DNA of 64,000 bases, taken from Methanoregulaceae archaeon UBA467. GTDB taxonomy: Archaea; Halobacteriota; Methanomicrobia; Methanomicrobiales; Methanospirillaceae. Within the stretch, counting starts at the first letter, position 1; each line of letters starts with the position of its first letter. Both the position numbers and the translations under genes were made by a program. Where the stretch lies: the NCBI GenBank assembly GCA_002503825.1, contig DASP01000005.1, positions 1-64,000 of the forward strand. The letters run 5' to 3'. Shown here one piece after another: positions 18,088 to 26,547 of the stretch. Below the pieces are notes generated by a model that saw only the letters and a program-made list of their open reading frames with translations, searched no databases and was not told the origin of the DNA.

Positions 18088-19085
18088 TAAATACCCGCAA
18101 TATGATTAATATATTTGATCTCATCTATTGTAAGAAAGTGAGGATTGCGTCCGGAGTGATACTCAAAACCTTGTTCCACGGGTCTGCCAATTTCACCAAT
18201 CTTGTTGATACTGAAATCTGACGGAAAATAGAACTGAATGGTCGGACGGATCACATAGTGATCATCAAATTCTAAAGTAAGATGAGAGTCATCACTTGGA
18301 CACATAACCTCATGCAGCTTCTCACCTGGCCGGATACCAATAATTGAATATGGCAGAGCGGGAGCCATAGCTTTTGCTAAATCTAAAATTTTAACCGAAG
18401 GAATCTTTGGCACAAAGAGCTCACCCCCCTGCATCCTTTCGAAGTTCTTTAGAACGAAATCCACACCCTGCTGGAGGGTGATCCAGAAACGGGTCATCCG
18501 CTCATCGGTAATTGGAAGGTGATCAGCTCCCTGATCGATGAGTTTTCTGAAGAAAGGGACAACCGAACCGCGTGAACCGACCACATTGCCGTACCGTACG
18601 ACAGAGAAGCGTGTAGGCTCACCCCCTGCAATATTATTTGCCGCAATAAAAAGTTTGTCTGAGGCAAGTTTACTTGCCCCATACAGATTGATCGGGTTAG
18701 CTGCCTTATCAGTAGATAGAGCGATCACTTTATGCACTTTATTTGCCAGCGCCGCATGTAGAACATTCTCGGCTCCATATACATTTGTCTTGATGCACTC
18801 CATGGGGTTATATTCAGCCGCTGGCACTTGCTTTAATGCCGCTGCGTGAATCACATAATCTACCCCCTTCATGGCCATTATCAGACGGTCACGATCCCGA
18901 ACATCCCCGATAAAGTAACGCATGCAATTTTGATTGAACTGTTGTGCCATTTCAAACTGCTTGAGCTCATCACGAGAATAGATGATAACCTTTTTTGGTT
19001 TAAAGTGCTCCAGAATCGTTTTTACAAACTGCTTGCCAAATGATCCGGTACCGCCAGTGATGAGGATGGATTTGTCATCAATCAT
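18087..19085 (-). CDS. pseB: UDP-GlcNAc 4,6-dehydratase (inverting) PseB
   Basis: A 332-residue extended SDR. It shows the NAD loop TGGTGSFGKQFV at residues 10-21, RDELKQFEMA, GDVRDRDRL, HAAALKQVPAAEYNP, STDKAANPINLYGASK (active-site Lys in place of Tyr is typical of the FlaA1/PseB group) and RYGNVVGSRGSVVP. The enzyme dehydrates UDP-GlcNAc with C5 inversion, the first committed step to pseudaminic acid. It is the first gene of the minus-strand operon. An AAAGGAG ribosome binding site lies just upstream of the ATG, and the AT-rich DNA beyond 19,090 should hold the operon promoter. Confidence 0.92.
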   Translation of the reverse strand: MIDDKSILITGGTGSFGKQFVKTILEHFKPKKVIIYSRDELKQFEMAQQFNQNCMRYFIGDVRDRDRLIMAMKGVDYVIHAAALKQVPAAEYNPMECIKTNVYGAENVLHAALANKVHKVIALSTDKAANPINLYGASKLASDKLFIAANNIAGGEPTRFSVVRYGNVVGSRGSVVPFFRKLIDQGADHLPITDERMTRFWITLQQGVDFVLKNFERMQGGELFVPKIPSVKILDLAKAMAPALPYSIIGIRPGEKLHEVMCPSDDSHLTLEFDDHYVIRPTIQFYFPSDFSINKIGEIGRPVEQGFEYHSGRNPHFLTIDEIKYINHIAGI

Positions 19086-19580
19086 TAATTCGCTCCTTTA
19101 TTAGGTCTATTTTAATAATTCTATCTCCTATTACTGGATTGTATGCATTAGTCGATACATTCATCCATCTAATAATACTTACCCTCATCTCAATCAGATC
19201 TCTATGATATATCTCTCAACAACCCTGCCCCCATTTGACAACGTATATCAAAGGAATATCACTATATTATTGTCGAGTCTTATTAATCATCAAACAATTC
19301 TTACAGTTATTATTATTTACCTTTCAAATTTAGAATAGTATAAATTTATGCCATGAAATTGACATTTTTGACCTCCCTGATGAACCATCTATTAATAATC
19401 AGACAATCCCACAGACAGAAAGACTTCTCAGATCTCACAATGGGCACTTTTTTTCAATCATGGTCACCTCCCCTTCGTTAAAATACCCCGTTCAAACCAT
19501 TATTTCCAAAAAAGGCCATTTTACCCCATAATCTCTCAAATTCCCACCCAATTCATAAATTACACCAATAATCAGCCATT
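19086..19580. other. 495-base intergenic boundary between the glycan island and the surface-gene array
   Basis: No gene is visible. The left part is AT-rich and should contain the pse operon promoter on the minus strand (AT-rich tract around 19,105-19,120). The right part leads into DNA that recurs in the repeat array. GC content rises sharply to the right of this gap. Confidence 0.5.
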
Positions 19581-19665
19581 TTGTCAAAAAGAGCCCCATT
19601 AATCACATTCAACAGTATTACCAGTGAAAAAGATACAATAATGAGTTCTAACCCGTTCAAAAGAA

Positions 19666-19815
19666 TAAACCCCGCTCAAAACTCCATCAAAAAGCCCGTA
19701 TTATCCCCTGATTCCATTCACCATGTGTGCACACAACAACCCGGGTCAAAACCAGCTGCCAAATCCCCCACAACAACCTTATCCCCCCCACCCGCCAATC
19801 CACACATTGATCACC
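19666..19815 (+). repeat. 5' leader repeat of surface-gene copy A
   Basis: This leader begins AATAAACCCCGCTCAAAACT and runs to the TTG/ATG start zone. It recurs almost base for base at 28,619-28,772 ahead of copy E. Its right half, from CCGGGTCAAAACCAGCTGCC onward, recurs at 33,807-33,882 ahead of copy F. The last 50 bases recur at 35,165-35,214 ahead of the intact gene. The similarity in DNA outside the coding region shows that the copies were spread by DNA recombination. A long plus-strand frame (from 19,581) runs through it but this is probably not coding. Confidence 0.7.
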
Positions 19816-20966
19816 TTGCCCCCAAAGCATCTCACAATACTCACCCTCATAGCAACACTCATTATAATAGCCACCCCGCATCCGCCGTGGTCATCACCCA
19901 GCAGCCCGATTCAATCGCAAACAGCCAGCAGATGACCATCACCATCCGCGACCTCCCCGACAACTCCACCTTCTCCCTCCTCATCGAGGCCTCGTTCCCT
20001 GTCCAGCCCAACTCTGACTTCCGGTTCCAGATGAGCCGGTTCGTGATGCCCTTCACGCTCACACAAAGCTCGGTGTCGGCAACCCTGACGGGAACATCGC
20101 AGAACCGCCTCGAAGTCATGAAGGGAGACACGATTGTCGCCGTCTCGGGGAAATCCGTGGACGGACGGTTCACGACCACGAAGAGCTATGTCATTACACC
20201 GGGGACCTATGACTACTTCCGGCTGAGCGGGACATCGCTCCCGGACGGGAGAAGCATTTCAGCACAGCTCCAGGTGATGGGGGAAAAGACCGGTCCCGAT
20301 AACTCTGAGCTGACCTTTGTCGTGGAAGGGGTCCCGGACGGCACCATAAAGATCGCAGCACTCGTCGACCATTTCCTGGTCCTTGAAAAAACCGTCATCG
20401 TCGGGTCCGGCGGGTCTGCTCCGGCATCTTATCCTGCATCTTCAGGTACACAAAGCGTCCAGCCGGCCGGACAGGAAAGGACCTTTACCTCGGCAGACGG
20501 CCTGGTCAGGATCATCACCACCGGCACGGACTACGTGGGACTGATGAAAACATCAGCAGGACCCGCACCCTCCGGCATGAACATCGTGAGCGGTCCGTAC
20601 ACGATGGTCCCGCAGAATATCACGTTTGTGAAGCCGGCAACGCTGGTCTTCTCAATCCCTGGCGGAGTCCCTGTTCAGGAACTCGTCCTCATGGAAGAGC
20701 GGGACGGGGCCTGGAGTGATACCACCTTCTCAATAATCAACAACACCGTCACAAGCTCAATCAGTAAAGCCGGGACGTATGCACTGTTCGCACCCGTGCA
20801 TCCTGCCGGTACCTCAACGGAAGCCATTCCGGAAAGTACCTACTTCTCTCCAACTCCGGCGACAACAACTCAGCCGACACCGACAAAGGCAGGGCTGGAA
20901 CTCTCGATTATAGCGGGGGGATTGCTCGTGCTGTTTGTTATCGGACGTAAAAGAAAACAGCACTGA
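19816..20966 (+). pseudogene. Surface-protein copy A: near full length, frameshifted in the signal peptide
   Basis: Compared with the intact gene at 35,215-36,366, this copy begins with a TTG at 19,816 (ATG in the intact copy). It reads LPPKHLTILTLIATLIIIA as a signal-peptide core and then loses one base (ACCCC at 19,873-19,877 versus CTCCCC), which throws the mature part into another frame. That mature frame, from SAVVITQQPDS, stays open to 20,966. It has the N-terminal domain, the second domain (TSADGLVRIITTGTDYVG onward), a TPTKAG linker, a C-terminal transmembrane helix and RKRKQ. Unless slippage or a correcting event occurs, no exported protein is made. A TTTTTTATAAGA tract follows the stop, as in the intact copy. 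Confidence 0.75.
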
Positions 20967-20981
20967 ATGCTTCCCCCATCC

Positions 20982-20987
20982 TTTTTT
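20982..20987 (+). terminator. T-tract downstream of copy A
   Basis: CCTTTTTTATAAGA follows the stop of copy A and recurs after the intact gene (36,383-36,396). This fits a conserved archaeal oligo-T terminator carried along with the gene. Confidence 0.4.
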
Positions 20988-21266
20988 ATAAGATCCTGCC
21001 CGGCTAATCATCGTCATTTCACCAGGTCTCAGTCGCTTCATTGTTTATGCCCTGCTACTGACCATTTTGAGATTCCCCTGCCTGACGACCGGTGTCAGGG
21101 ATGCTGAAGTAGTCCACAGGAGCGGGGGATACCGTCTTATTCAGGCAGCTAAAAAACGTTTGAGGAGATGCGGGCTTCATCCCACTCATGCAGGGGACGG
21201 TGCGGGACACTACCCGGGAGAACGCATATCACCATGAATCGGGCCGGGTTGTAATGGATTCGCATT

Positions 21267-22622
21267 TCAGACCTGTATCAGATCATCAAGGTCAAGGATC
21301 TCATACCCCTCCTCCCGGAGCTCCTCTTTTCCCTCGATTGTTCTGGCTACGAGCAGGAATCGTTCCTCCGTGTACCGGGCATGGCGGACCTGCGATGATT
21401 TCTTCTTCAGGGAAGCCAGGATCTTTCGCGATTCGTTGCGGGTCAGGACCCCCCATTTGCACTCGCCGAAGAGAATGGCTGCAGAACGGTCATCGTATCC
21501 AATGATATCGATCTCCTCCTCCCCGTACCACCATCGCCCAATCCTGTAACCGGGAAACAGCTTCGGGATGACTTCCTGCCGTATAAATACCTCAAACTGG
21601 CGACCAAAGTATGGTTCAAAATCGGCATTGGGAGTCGGGACTACATTGAGCTCGATAGACTGCCGGTTGGGGATGACGAAGTTATACCAGAAGTCGAAAA
21701 GCCGGTCTTTGATACGATAGACTCCTTTTTTTGTATTCACAAGGAGGGGAAGCTCCCGCTCGATGATCCCGAGACGTGTCATGCTTTCGAGATACGGATA
21801 CAGGTGACGCGAATCAAGTCCGCAAAACTGAGCGATTGGTCCCGGGGAGGTATGACCATATGCGACAGCCTGCAGGATTGACTGGTATATCTTCAGCTCC
21901 CGAAACTCCTGAGAGAGGATGAAGTATGGTTCCCGGTAGAAGTACCCGTAGCGGTCAAAAAATTCGCGGGTAATAAAATCAGAAAATGACCGGTAGTCCC
22001 CGGCCTTCAGCAGATATTCAGGAACACCCCCGATGGTAAGATAGATCCTGAGTGCCTCGACGGGGGGGACAGAAAGGAACTTCCGTGCATCTGAGAACCG
22101 GAGCGCCTCAAGGAGCATATCACGTGTTCTTCTTCCATAGAGTGGGGATGTTGAGGAGAGTGCAAGATCGCTCATGAGCCCAGGCATCGACCCGCAGAGG
22201 AGAATGCACCAGGAAGAACCTGCGAGGTCTGTATCCCAGGACTTCTGCAGGGCAGAAAGGATCGTGGTATCATTCCTGGCAAGGTAGGTGAATTCATCGA
22301 TGACAAGGTATCCCCTGTCGGCAGGAGGATGTCGGGCAATGTACGTGAAGAGCTGCTCCCAGGAGCTGATATCCAGAGATGCAAGGAGCGAATCGTTGAG
22401 GAATGTTGCGCAGGCTGCCTGTAGTTGACGCATCTGTAGTGACGGGGATGTATCCTCGGCGAAATACAGGACACCAGGTTTGTCTTTCGTGAACTCCCCG
22501 ATGAGCCGGGTCTTTCCGATTCTCCTCCGGCCATAGAGGATAATCAACCGGCCGCCGGATTTCTCCCACTCCTCCTCAAGGATTTTGATCTCATGCTCCC
22601 GGTCGACAAATTCCCTAATCAT
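21267..22622 (-). CDS. Archaeal AAA ATPase with DUF234-like nuclease-fold C-terminus
   Basis: The 451-residue protein has Walker A at residues 31-38 (GRRRIGKT), Walker B at about 105-110 (YLVIDEF), a winged-helix-like middle (SPGPIAQFCGLDSRHLYPYL) and a C-terminal segment with EEIDIIGYD and FGECKWG. That spacing resembles the D-(D/E)xK core of DUF234/restriction-fold domains. Archaeal ATPases of this type are frequent in mobile and defence-rich DNA; their role is unsettled. The gene lies between copy A and 3' fragment B, in opposite orientation, with a palindrome just upstream of its start. Length is normal and it looks intact. Confidence 0.8.
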   Translation of the reverse strand: MIREFVDREHEIKILEEEWEKSGGRLIILYGRRRIGKTRLIGEFTKDKPGVLYFAEDTSPSLQMRQLQAACATFLNDSLLASLDISSWEQLFTYIARHPPADRGYLVIDEFTYLARNDTTILSALQKSWDTDLAGSSWCILLCGSMPGLMSDLALSSTSPLYGRRTRDMLLEALRFSDARKFLSVPPVEALRIYLTIGGVPEYLLKAGDYRSFSDFITREFFDRYGYFYREPYFILSQEFRELKIYQSILQAVAYGHTSPGPIAQFCGLDSRHLYPYLESMTRLGIIERELPLLVNTKKGVYRIKDRLFDFWYNFVIPNRQSIELNVVPTPNADFEPYFGRQFEVFIRQEVIPKLFPGYRIGRWWYGEEEIDIIGYDDRSAAILFGECKWGVLTRNESRKILASLKKKSSQVRHARYTEERFLLVARTIEGKEELREEGYEILDLDDLIQV

Positions 22623-22636
22623 GATTAGTACTAATC
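22623..22636. promoter_or_regulatory. 14-base perfect palindrome at the ATPase start
   Basis: GATTAGTACTAATC is a perfect inverted repeat directly upstream of the ATG of the minus-strand ATPase. A second, AATCATGATT (22,617-22,626), overlaps the start codon. The position suits an operator for autoregulation or for blocking initiation. Confidence 0.4.
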
Positions 22637-22740
22637 TGGACTAGGGGTATAAGTAATTTCTTCAGGAACTGGCCGGGACCATTGAAGTTGTCCGGTGAGA
22701 GATGCACATCATCGGACAGGGACATCCGGGTTTTTTAGCG

Positions 22741-23234
22741 ATATGAAAATCTCTTCAGCAGACATTCCAAAATGTCTGGTCATAACCCCCGGCGTGGACT
22801 ACGTGGGGCTGATGAAAACATCGGCAGGAGACGCACCTCCGGGCATGAAACTAGTGAGCGGCCCGTACACGATGGTCCCGCAGAATATCACGTTTGTTGA
22901 GCCGGCAACGCTGGTCTTTTCAGTTCCCGGCGGAGTCCCTGTCCAGGAACTCGTCCTCATGGAATTCCGGGACGGGACCTGGACCGATACCACGTTCTCA
23001 ATAATCAACAACACGGTCACTACATCGATCGACAAAGCCAGGATTTTCGCCCTCTTTGCACCGGTGCATCCTGCCGGTACCTCAACCGAGGCCATTCCGG
23101 AAAGCACCTACATCTCTCCAACTCCGGCGACAACAACTCAGCCGACACCGACAAAGGCCGGGCTGGAACTCTCAATAATAGGTAGTGGATTCCTGGGGTT
23201 GATGATCATTGGAACCCGGAGAAAACACCCCTGA
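22741..23234 (+). pseudogene. Surface-protein 3' fragment B
   Basis: From VDYVGLMKTSAGDAP onward this is the second domain and C-terminal anchor of the surface protein, ending in TPTKAGLELS, a hydrophobic helix and RRKHP. Homology to the intact gene begins near 22,757 (CAGCAGAC...CTGGTCA), so the signal peptide and first domain are absent. The frame is open and could start upstream (ATG at 22,695 or 22,743), but a product would lack a signal peptide. Its sequence mixes features of A and G. It follows the ATPase module. Confidence 0.75.
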
Positions 23235-23276
23235 CTATTGTTCCTCCGTTTACCATGTGTCACGACGAGCAGCCTC

Positions 23277-23360
23277 CCCCCATCCGCCGTCGTCATCAAA
23301 CGGCAGGCAGATACCATTGCACACGACCTGGCAGATGACCATCACGATCACACCGGACAC
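23277..23360 (+). pseudogene. Surface-protein 5' fragment I (very short)
   Basis: CATCCGCCGTCGTCATCA, then GCAGATACCATTGCA and CAGATGACCATCACGATCAC, match the stretch of the intact gene that encodes the end of the signal peptide and the first mature residues (SAVVITQQPDTIA...MTITI), with small deletions. Only about 80 bases survive. The MntA/HEPN pair follows 260 bases later, and 3' fragment C follows that pair, so fragments I and C look like the two ends of one copy whose middle was replaced by the TA module. Confidence 0.6.
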
Positions 23361-23623
23361 CGGCATTACGGATGTGCCGTATTTTCATAATCAGCCAGCC
23401 GCTGATGGTGATTATGTATTGAAAGAACGCAAACTGTGCAGACGCTATTGATAGCGATTCCTCCCTGAGTAACTCGTTTTCTATCTGGTAAACCATATCA
23501 TTAAAAATGCTTCGGATAATATCTCGTTTATCATGAAGGGGAATGAATATCACAAATAAGTTCATATAGAAACAACAGACAAACGAATCAAAATGCACCC
23601 CGGTGCAATGTATGTGACACGTC

Positions 23624-23965
23624 ATGACAGATGCCTGGCCAAAAAGCACGATACTTGATGAAATCATAAGGCGTATTGTAAAGGTTGCCGCTCCCGAACG
23701 GATCATACTCTTTGGTTCAGCTGCACGGGGCGGTATGCATGAAAACAGCGACATCGATCTTCTCATCATCAAGCCTGGGACCTATAATCCAAGGGTAATA
23801 GCAGCAGATATCCATTTAAGCCTCTATGGAATAGATCAGGCGGTGGACCTGGTGATTGTCACACCCGAACAGGTCGAGTACTATAAAAATTCCCCCTCAA
23901 TGGTTGTGTATCCTGCACTTCGTGAAGGCCGGGTTATATATCATGCCAGATCGGTTCCCGCCTGA
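23624..23965 (+). CDS. MNT-type nucleotidyltransferase (MntA-like antitoxin)
   Basis: The 113-residue protein has the minimal nucleotidyltransferase signature GSX10DXD at residues 31-45 (GSAARGG...SDIDLLII) and a later third acidic strand (AVDLVIVTP). Proteins of this size next to HEPN genes act as antitoxins that AMPylate the HEPN partner. The downstream HEPN gene begins inside this gene (23-base overlap), so the pair is co-translated. The module lies between surface-gene fragments I and C. Confidence 0.85.
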   Translation: MTDAWPKSTILDEIIRRIVKVAAPERIILFGSAARGGMHENSDIDLLIIKPGTYNPRVIAADIHLSLYGIDQAVDLVIVTPEQVEYYKNSPSMVVYPALREGRVIYHARSVPA

Positions 23966-24338
23966 TTCTCCCGAAGAATGGATGAACAGGGCCCGGAGCA
24001 GCCTTGCCCTTGCGAAAAATGCGTCTCCGGATATTTATTTTGAAGATCTCTGTTATCAGGCACAACAAGCCGCAGAAAAAGCAATTAAAGCAATATTCAT
24101 TTCAGAAAAAATAACATTTCCGTATATTCATGACATTACTGCACTTCTCACCCGTCTGGAGCACGGTGGAATTACCGTGCCAGGGGAGATCAGAAAAGCA
24201 GCTGTCCTTTCTATCTATGCATCCCAGACACGATATCCCGGAATTGAACCGCCCCTGACTGAAGAAGAATATAAAAATGCAATCTGTACAGCTGAATCTG
24301 TGATAGTCTGGGCTGAAAAGATAATAAAGTCGGGATAG
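23943..24338 (+). CDS. HEPN-domain protein (toxin partner of MNT)
   Basis: I choose the ATG at 23943 (MPDRFPPDSPEEW); a longer frame would lie wholly within the upstream gene. The 131-residue product is a four-helix HEPN protein: DLCYQAQQAAEKAIKAIF in the second helix and ASQTRYPG near residue 97, the usual SxxxxxxRYPG motif of this HEPN class. HEPN proteins are RNases or RNA-binding toxins held in check by their MNT partner. It overlaps mntA by 23 bases. A run of seven Ts (24,343-24,349) follows the stop and may end the transcript. Confidence 0.85.
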   Translation: MPDRFPPDSPEEWMNRARSSLALAKNASPDIYFEDLCYQAQQAAEKAIKAIFISEKITFPYIHDITALLTRLEHGGITVPGEIRKAAVLSIYASQTRYPGIEPPLTEEEYKNAICTAESVIVWAEKIIKSG

Positions 24339-24360
24339 AGCGTTTTTTTACACACTTATT

Positions 24361-24684
24361 TTGTCAGGTGCTTTCCCTGGCGGAGTCCCTGTTCAGGAAC
24401 TCGTCCTCATGGAATTCCGGGACGGGACCTGGACTGGTACCACCTTCCTGGCTGTGAATAACACCGTCACGAGCTCAATCAGTAAAGCCGGGATCTATGC
24501 CCTCTTTGAACTCGTGCATCCTGCCGGTACGTCAACAGAAACCATCCCGGAAAGTACCTACATCTCCTCCACGGCAGTGACAACAACTCAGCCGACACCG
24601 ACAAAGGCCGGGCTGAAACTCTCGATTATAGGTAGTGGATTGCTCGTGCTGTTTGTTATCGGACGGAAAAGAAAACAGCGCTGA
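24361..24684 (+). pseudogene. Surface-protein 3' fragment C
   Basis: It begins abruptly at FPGGVPVQELVLME, inside the second domain of the surface protein, and runs to the C-terminal anchor (TPTKAGLKLSIIGSG, then RKRKQR). No signal peptide or first domain is present and the breakpoint lies only 20 bases after the HEPN gene. Block by block it resembles B (MEFRDGTWT) and then A (NTVTSSISKAG), so it is mosaic. The open frame is probably not expressed as an exported protein. Confidence 0.75.
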
Positions 24685-25048
24685 TTCCCCTTGTAAACCC
24701 GTTCAGCACCGGCCACTGCGATTATCACGATAAGGCTGAACCTCCTCGGCGATGAATGTGCCGTTTATTCGGGATCAGGCCGCTGAAGACGACGCTGAAG
24801 AAGGTGAGTGGCGAATGTCCGGTGATCACGGAAGAGATGATCGACAGGGTGTACGCGGTGTTGATGTGTCAACCCTGAAACCTCATGGTCAATATGGCGG
24901 GAAAATCAGACGAATCAACTAAATAATCAAAACAAAGCCATTTACCATTGCCACGCCCTGCTGCGTTAACCGTGTCAGCTTTGTTGTTCGTGTGAGGGTG
25001 TGCATGGGCAGAGGGATTATATCCTATGGGGCCCTATAGTATTCTATA

Positions 25049-25279
25049 ATGGCTACTTCCATTCAACTTCAACCAGGAACCAAGGCCCGTCTCGACGAGC
25101 TGAAGGACCACCCCCGGGAGACATATGACGATGTAGTCAATCGGCTTATCCAATGTGCCATTGATGACGAGCCATTGAGCGAAGAGGCGTTGGCAGACAT
25201 GGCGGCAGCACTGGATGACATTAAATTCGGCAGAACTTACACCCATGAGCAGGTTAAACAGGAACTCGGTATCCTCTGA
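25049..25279 (+). CDS. RelE-partner antitoxin (VapB-like/DUF7557-like)
   Basis: The 76-residue protein reads TSIQLQPGTKARLDELKD then TYDDVVNRLI, the pattern of small archaeal antitoxins with an N-terminal DNA-binding strand-helix unit, followed by an acidic C-terminal tail (EEALADMAAALDDI) expected to wrap the toxin. The RelE gene starts 9 bases after its stop. A TATA-like ATTATATCC lies about 25 bases before the ATG, so the transcript is probably almost leaderless. It follows surface fragment C. Confidence 0.8.
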   Translation: MATSIQLQPGTKARLDELKDHPRETYDDVVNRLIQCAIDDEPLSEEALADMAAALDDIKFGRTYTHEQVKQELGIL

Positions 25280-25288
25280 AGGAAACCC

Positions 25289-25552
25289 ATGTTCCAGATT
25301 GAGTACTCCTCCGCCGCATTGCGGAACCTGAAACACATTCAAAAAGAAGATAGTGTCCGGATCATATCTGCCCTGGAAGAACTCGCCGGCGAACCGGACC
25401 CGATCAGGCACGTGAAGAAACTCCGGGGTTTGCCGTTCTATTCCCTTCGTATCGGTAATTACCGCGCAGTCCTCGCGTTCAGGCGGGGGGTACTAGTGAT
25501 CTTTGTTATCGACATAGACAGACGGAATACCGTATACAGGCGTCTAAAATGA
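25289..25552 (+). CDS. RelE/ParE-family toxin
   Basis: An 87-residue protein with the classical RelE pattern: FQIEYSSAALRNLKHI at the start, VKKLRGLPFYSLRIGNYRAVLAF in the middle and VIFVIDIDRRNTVYR at the end. It should be an mRNA interferase or a related toxin neutralised by the preceding gene. It looks intact. It converges tail to tail, 14 bases apart, with the RelE-type gene of a second TA pair on the minus strand. Confidence 0.85.
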   Translation: MFQIEYSSAALRNLKHIQKEDSVRIISALEELAGEPDPIRHVKKLRGLPFYSLRIGNYRAVLAFRRGVLVIFVIDIDRRNTVYRRLK

Positions 25553-25566
25553 GAATGTGCAGTTGA

Positions 25567-25857
25567 CTACAGCCGGCCGTACTTTTTATGCGCTTGTTCG
25601 ATGGGGAGAATTTCGTGAACCCTGACAATTTTGTTCTCAAGATCAATGCTATAAAAGGCGGTGTAGGTATGAGCAATATGGAGCCGGAATATTTCCCTGC
25701 CGGCCCGCAAGACAAGTTTTTTCTTATCCCCGCCACTGCCGGGAACCGGGTTCTCACCAGGACCGCAAAGTGCGTTTTTGATAATCCGCCGGGATTTTTC
25801 AGGTAAATGAGCGAGATACACCTCGGCCGTATTCCGGACCTTTACCTCAAAATTCAC
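25567..25857 (-). CDS. RelE-like toxin of the second TA pair
   Basis: The 96-residue protein contains SRRIIKNALCG, FRLHIAHTYTAFYSID and IVRVHEILPIEQAHKKYG, a RelE/ParE-type core. It is closely related to the protein at 34,733-35,023, which shares the GSGGDK and PIEQAHKKYG-like stretches. The start is a GTG that overlaps the antitoxin stop as GTGA, exactly as in the second copy. It appears full length. Confidence 0.8.
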   Translation of the reverse strand: MNFEVKVRNTAEVYLAHLPEKSRRIIKNALCGPGENPVPGSGGDKKKLVLRAGREIFRLHIAHTYTAFYSIDLENKIVRVHEILPIEQAHKKYGRL

Positions 25858-26054
25858 TCTCTAATCACCGGTAGGGAGACATACTCAGAATCAGGGCAAC
25901 TCTCCCATATCTTTACATCTTCCTCAAGGCGGGCTTTTTTCACCCGTTCTATCATATCTTCAAGAAGATCGTCATATGTCTGGCCTGCTCCCTTCATCTC
26001 CCCAAGCTTTTTCCAAACCGTTTCGGACACGGGAATCCGCTTGACCGCTGGCAT
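25854..26054 (-). CDS. Antitoxin of the second TA pair
   Basis: I start at 26054 (MPAVKRIPVSETVW), giving 66 residues; a longer frame upstream has no support. The pattern KRIPVSETVWKKLGEMK then GQTYDDLLEDMI is that of small archaeal antitoxins, and the protein is a clear paralogue of the one at 34,542-34,736. Upstream, on the minus strand, are a TATA-like TTTATAGTA and an ATTTACAATG stretch that also occurs ahead of the paralogue, possibly the shared operator. Surface fragment D abuts its promoter. Confidence 0.8.
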   Translation of the reverse strand: MPAVKRIPVSETVWKKLGEMKGAGQTYDDLLEDMIERVKKARLEEDVKIWESCPDSEYVSLPVIRE

Positions 26055-26107
26055 GATTATACTATTATCATTGTAAATACTATAAATCTTTACAACACTC
26101 TTAAAAT

Positions 26108-26255
26108 ACCAGCACAGGAACTCATCCTTATGGAATACCGGAAACGGGGCCTGGGCTGATACAACCTTCCCGGTTATGAACCACATCATAACTAGTTCGA
26201 TCAACAAAACCGGGCTTTTCGCCATATTTGCACCGGTGTATCCGGAGATCACCTT
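26108..26255 (+). pseudogene. Surface-protein fragment D (decayed)
   Basis: About 150 bases match the PVQELVLME...DTTF...TSINKTGLFAIFAPV part of the surface protein's second domain, but a frameshift near 26,140 and the absence of both ends make it a relic. It starts right at the promoter side of the minus-strand TA pair and ends before the AbrB/RelE remnant. Confidence 0.65.
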
Positions 26256-26328
26256 CCGGGTGCATATGGCCACAGGTGTGACAGGCTTTATCGTAAAACA
26301 GGCAAAACGGAAGTCTTTATTGTTCATC

Positions 26329-26547
26329 CCTGTGGTAAAGAGCCAGGAAAACCAGGAGGTCTTTTTTCCTGTCGTAGCAATAAGAGTGCCTGTAGGGAGA
26401 TACATACACTTCCCTCGTATGCTTCCGGCTGTACCGTGTTTTCGGGATTATTGAACGGTCCTGATGATCTGTGCCTTTAATCGTTCCTTCATCCGTGCGT
26501 CCCTGATCGTTCTTTTAAAAGGACGTCCCGTATGCAACGGTCACCAT
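26329..26547 (-). pseudogene. Broken RelE-type toxin partnering AbrB antitoxin (copy 1)
   Basis: Downstream of the AbrB antitoxin an ATG overlaps its stop (ATGGTGA) and opens VTVAYGTSF, then a one-base loss (TTTTAAAAG) gives a stop. The next frame resumes KRTIRDARMKERLKAQ, followed by a second shift, and the rest (REVYISPYR-like, LVFLALYHR-like) is in other frames. By comparison with the copy at 33,117-33,396 this is a RelE-like toxin now unreadable. DNA identity between the two modules extends from about 26,329 to 26,925. Confidence 0.65.

Noticed and set aside
19581..19815. A long frame that would extend surface copy A upstream into a Pro/His-rich N-terminus
   Set aside because: The same DNA is present as a non-coding leader at 28.6 kb with changes that do not keep that frame, and the signal-peptide core lies in another frame. 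I treat it as leader.
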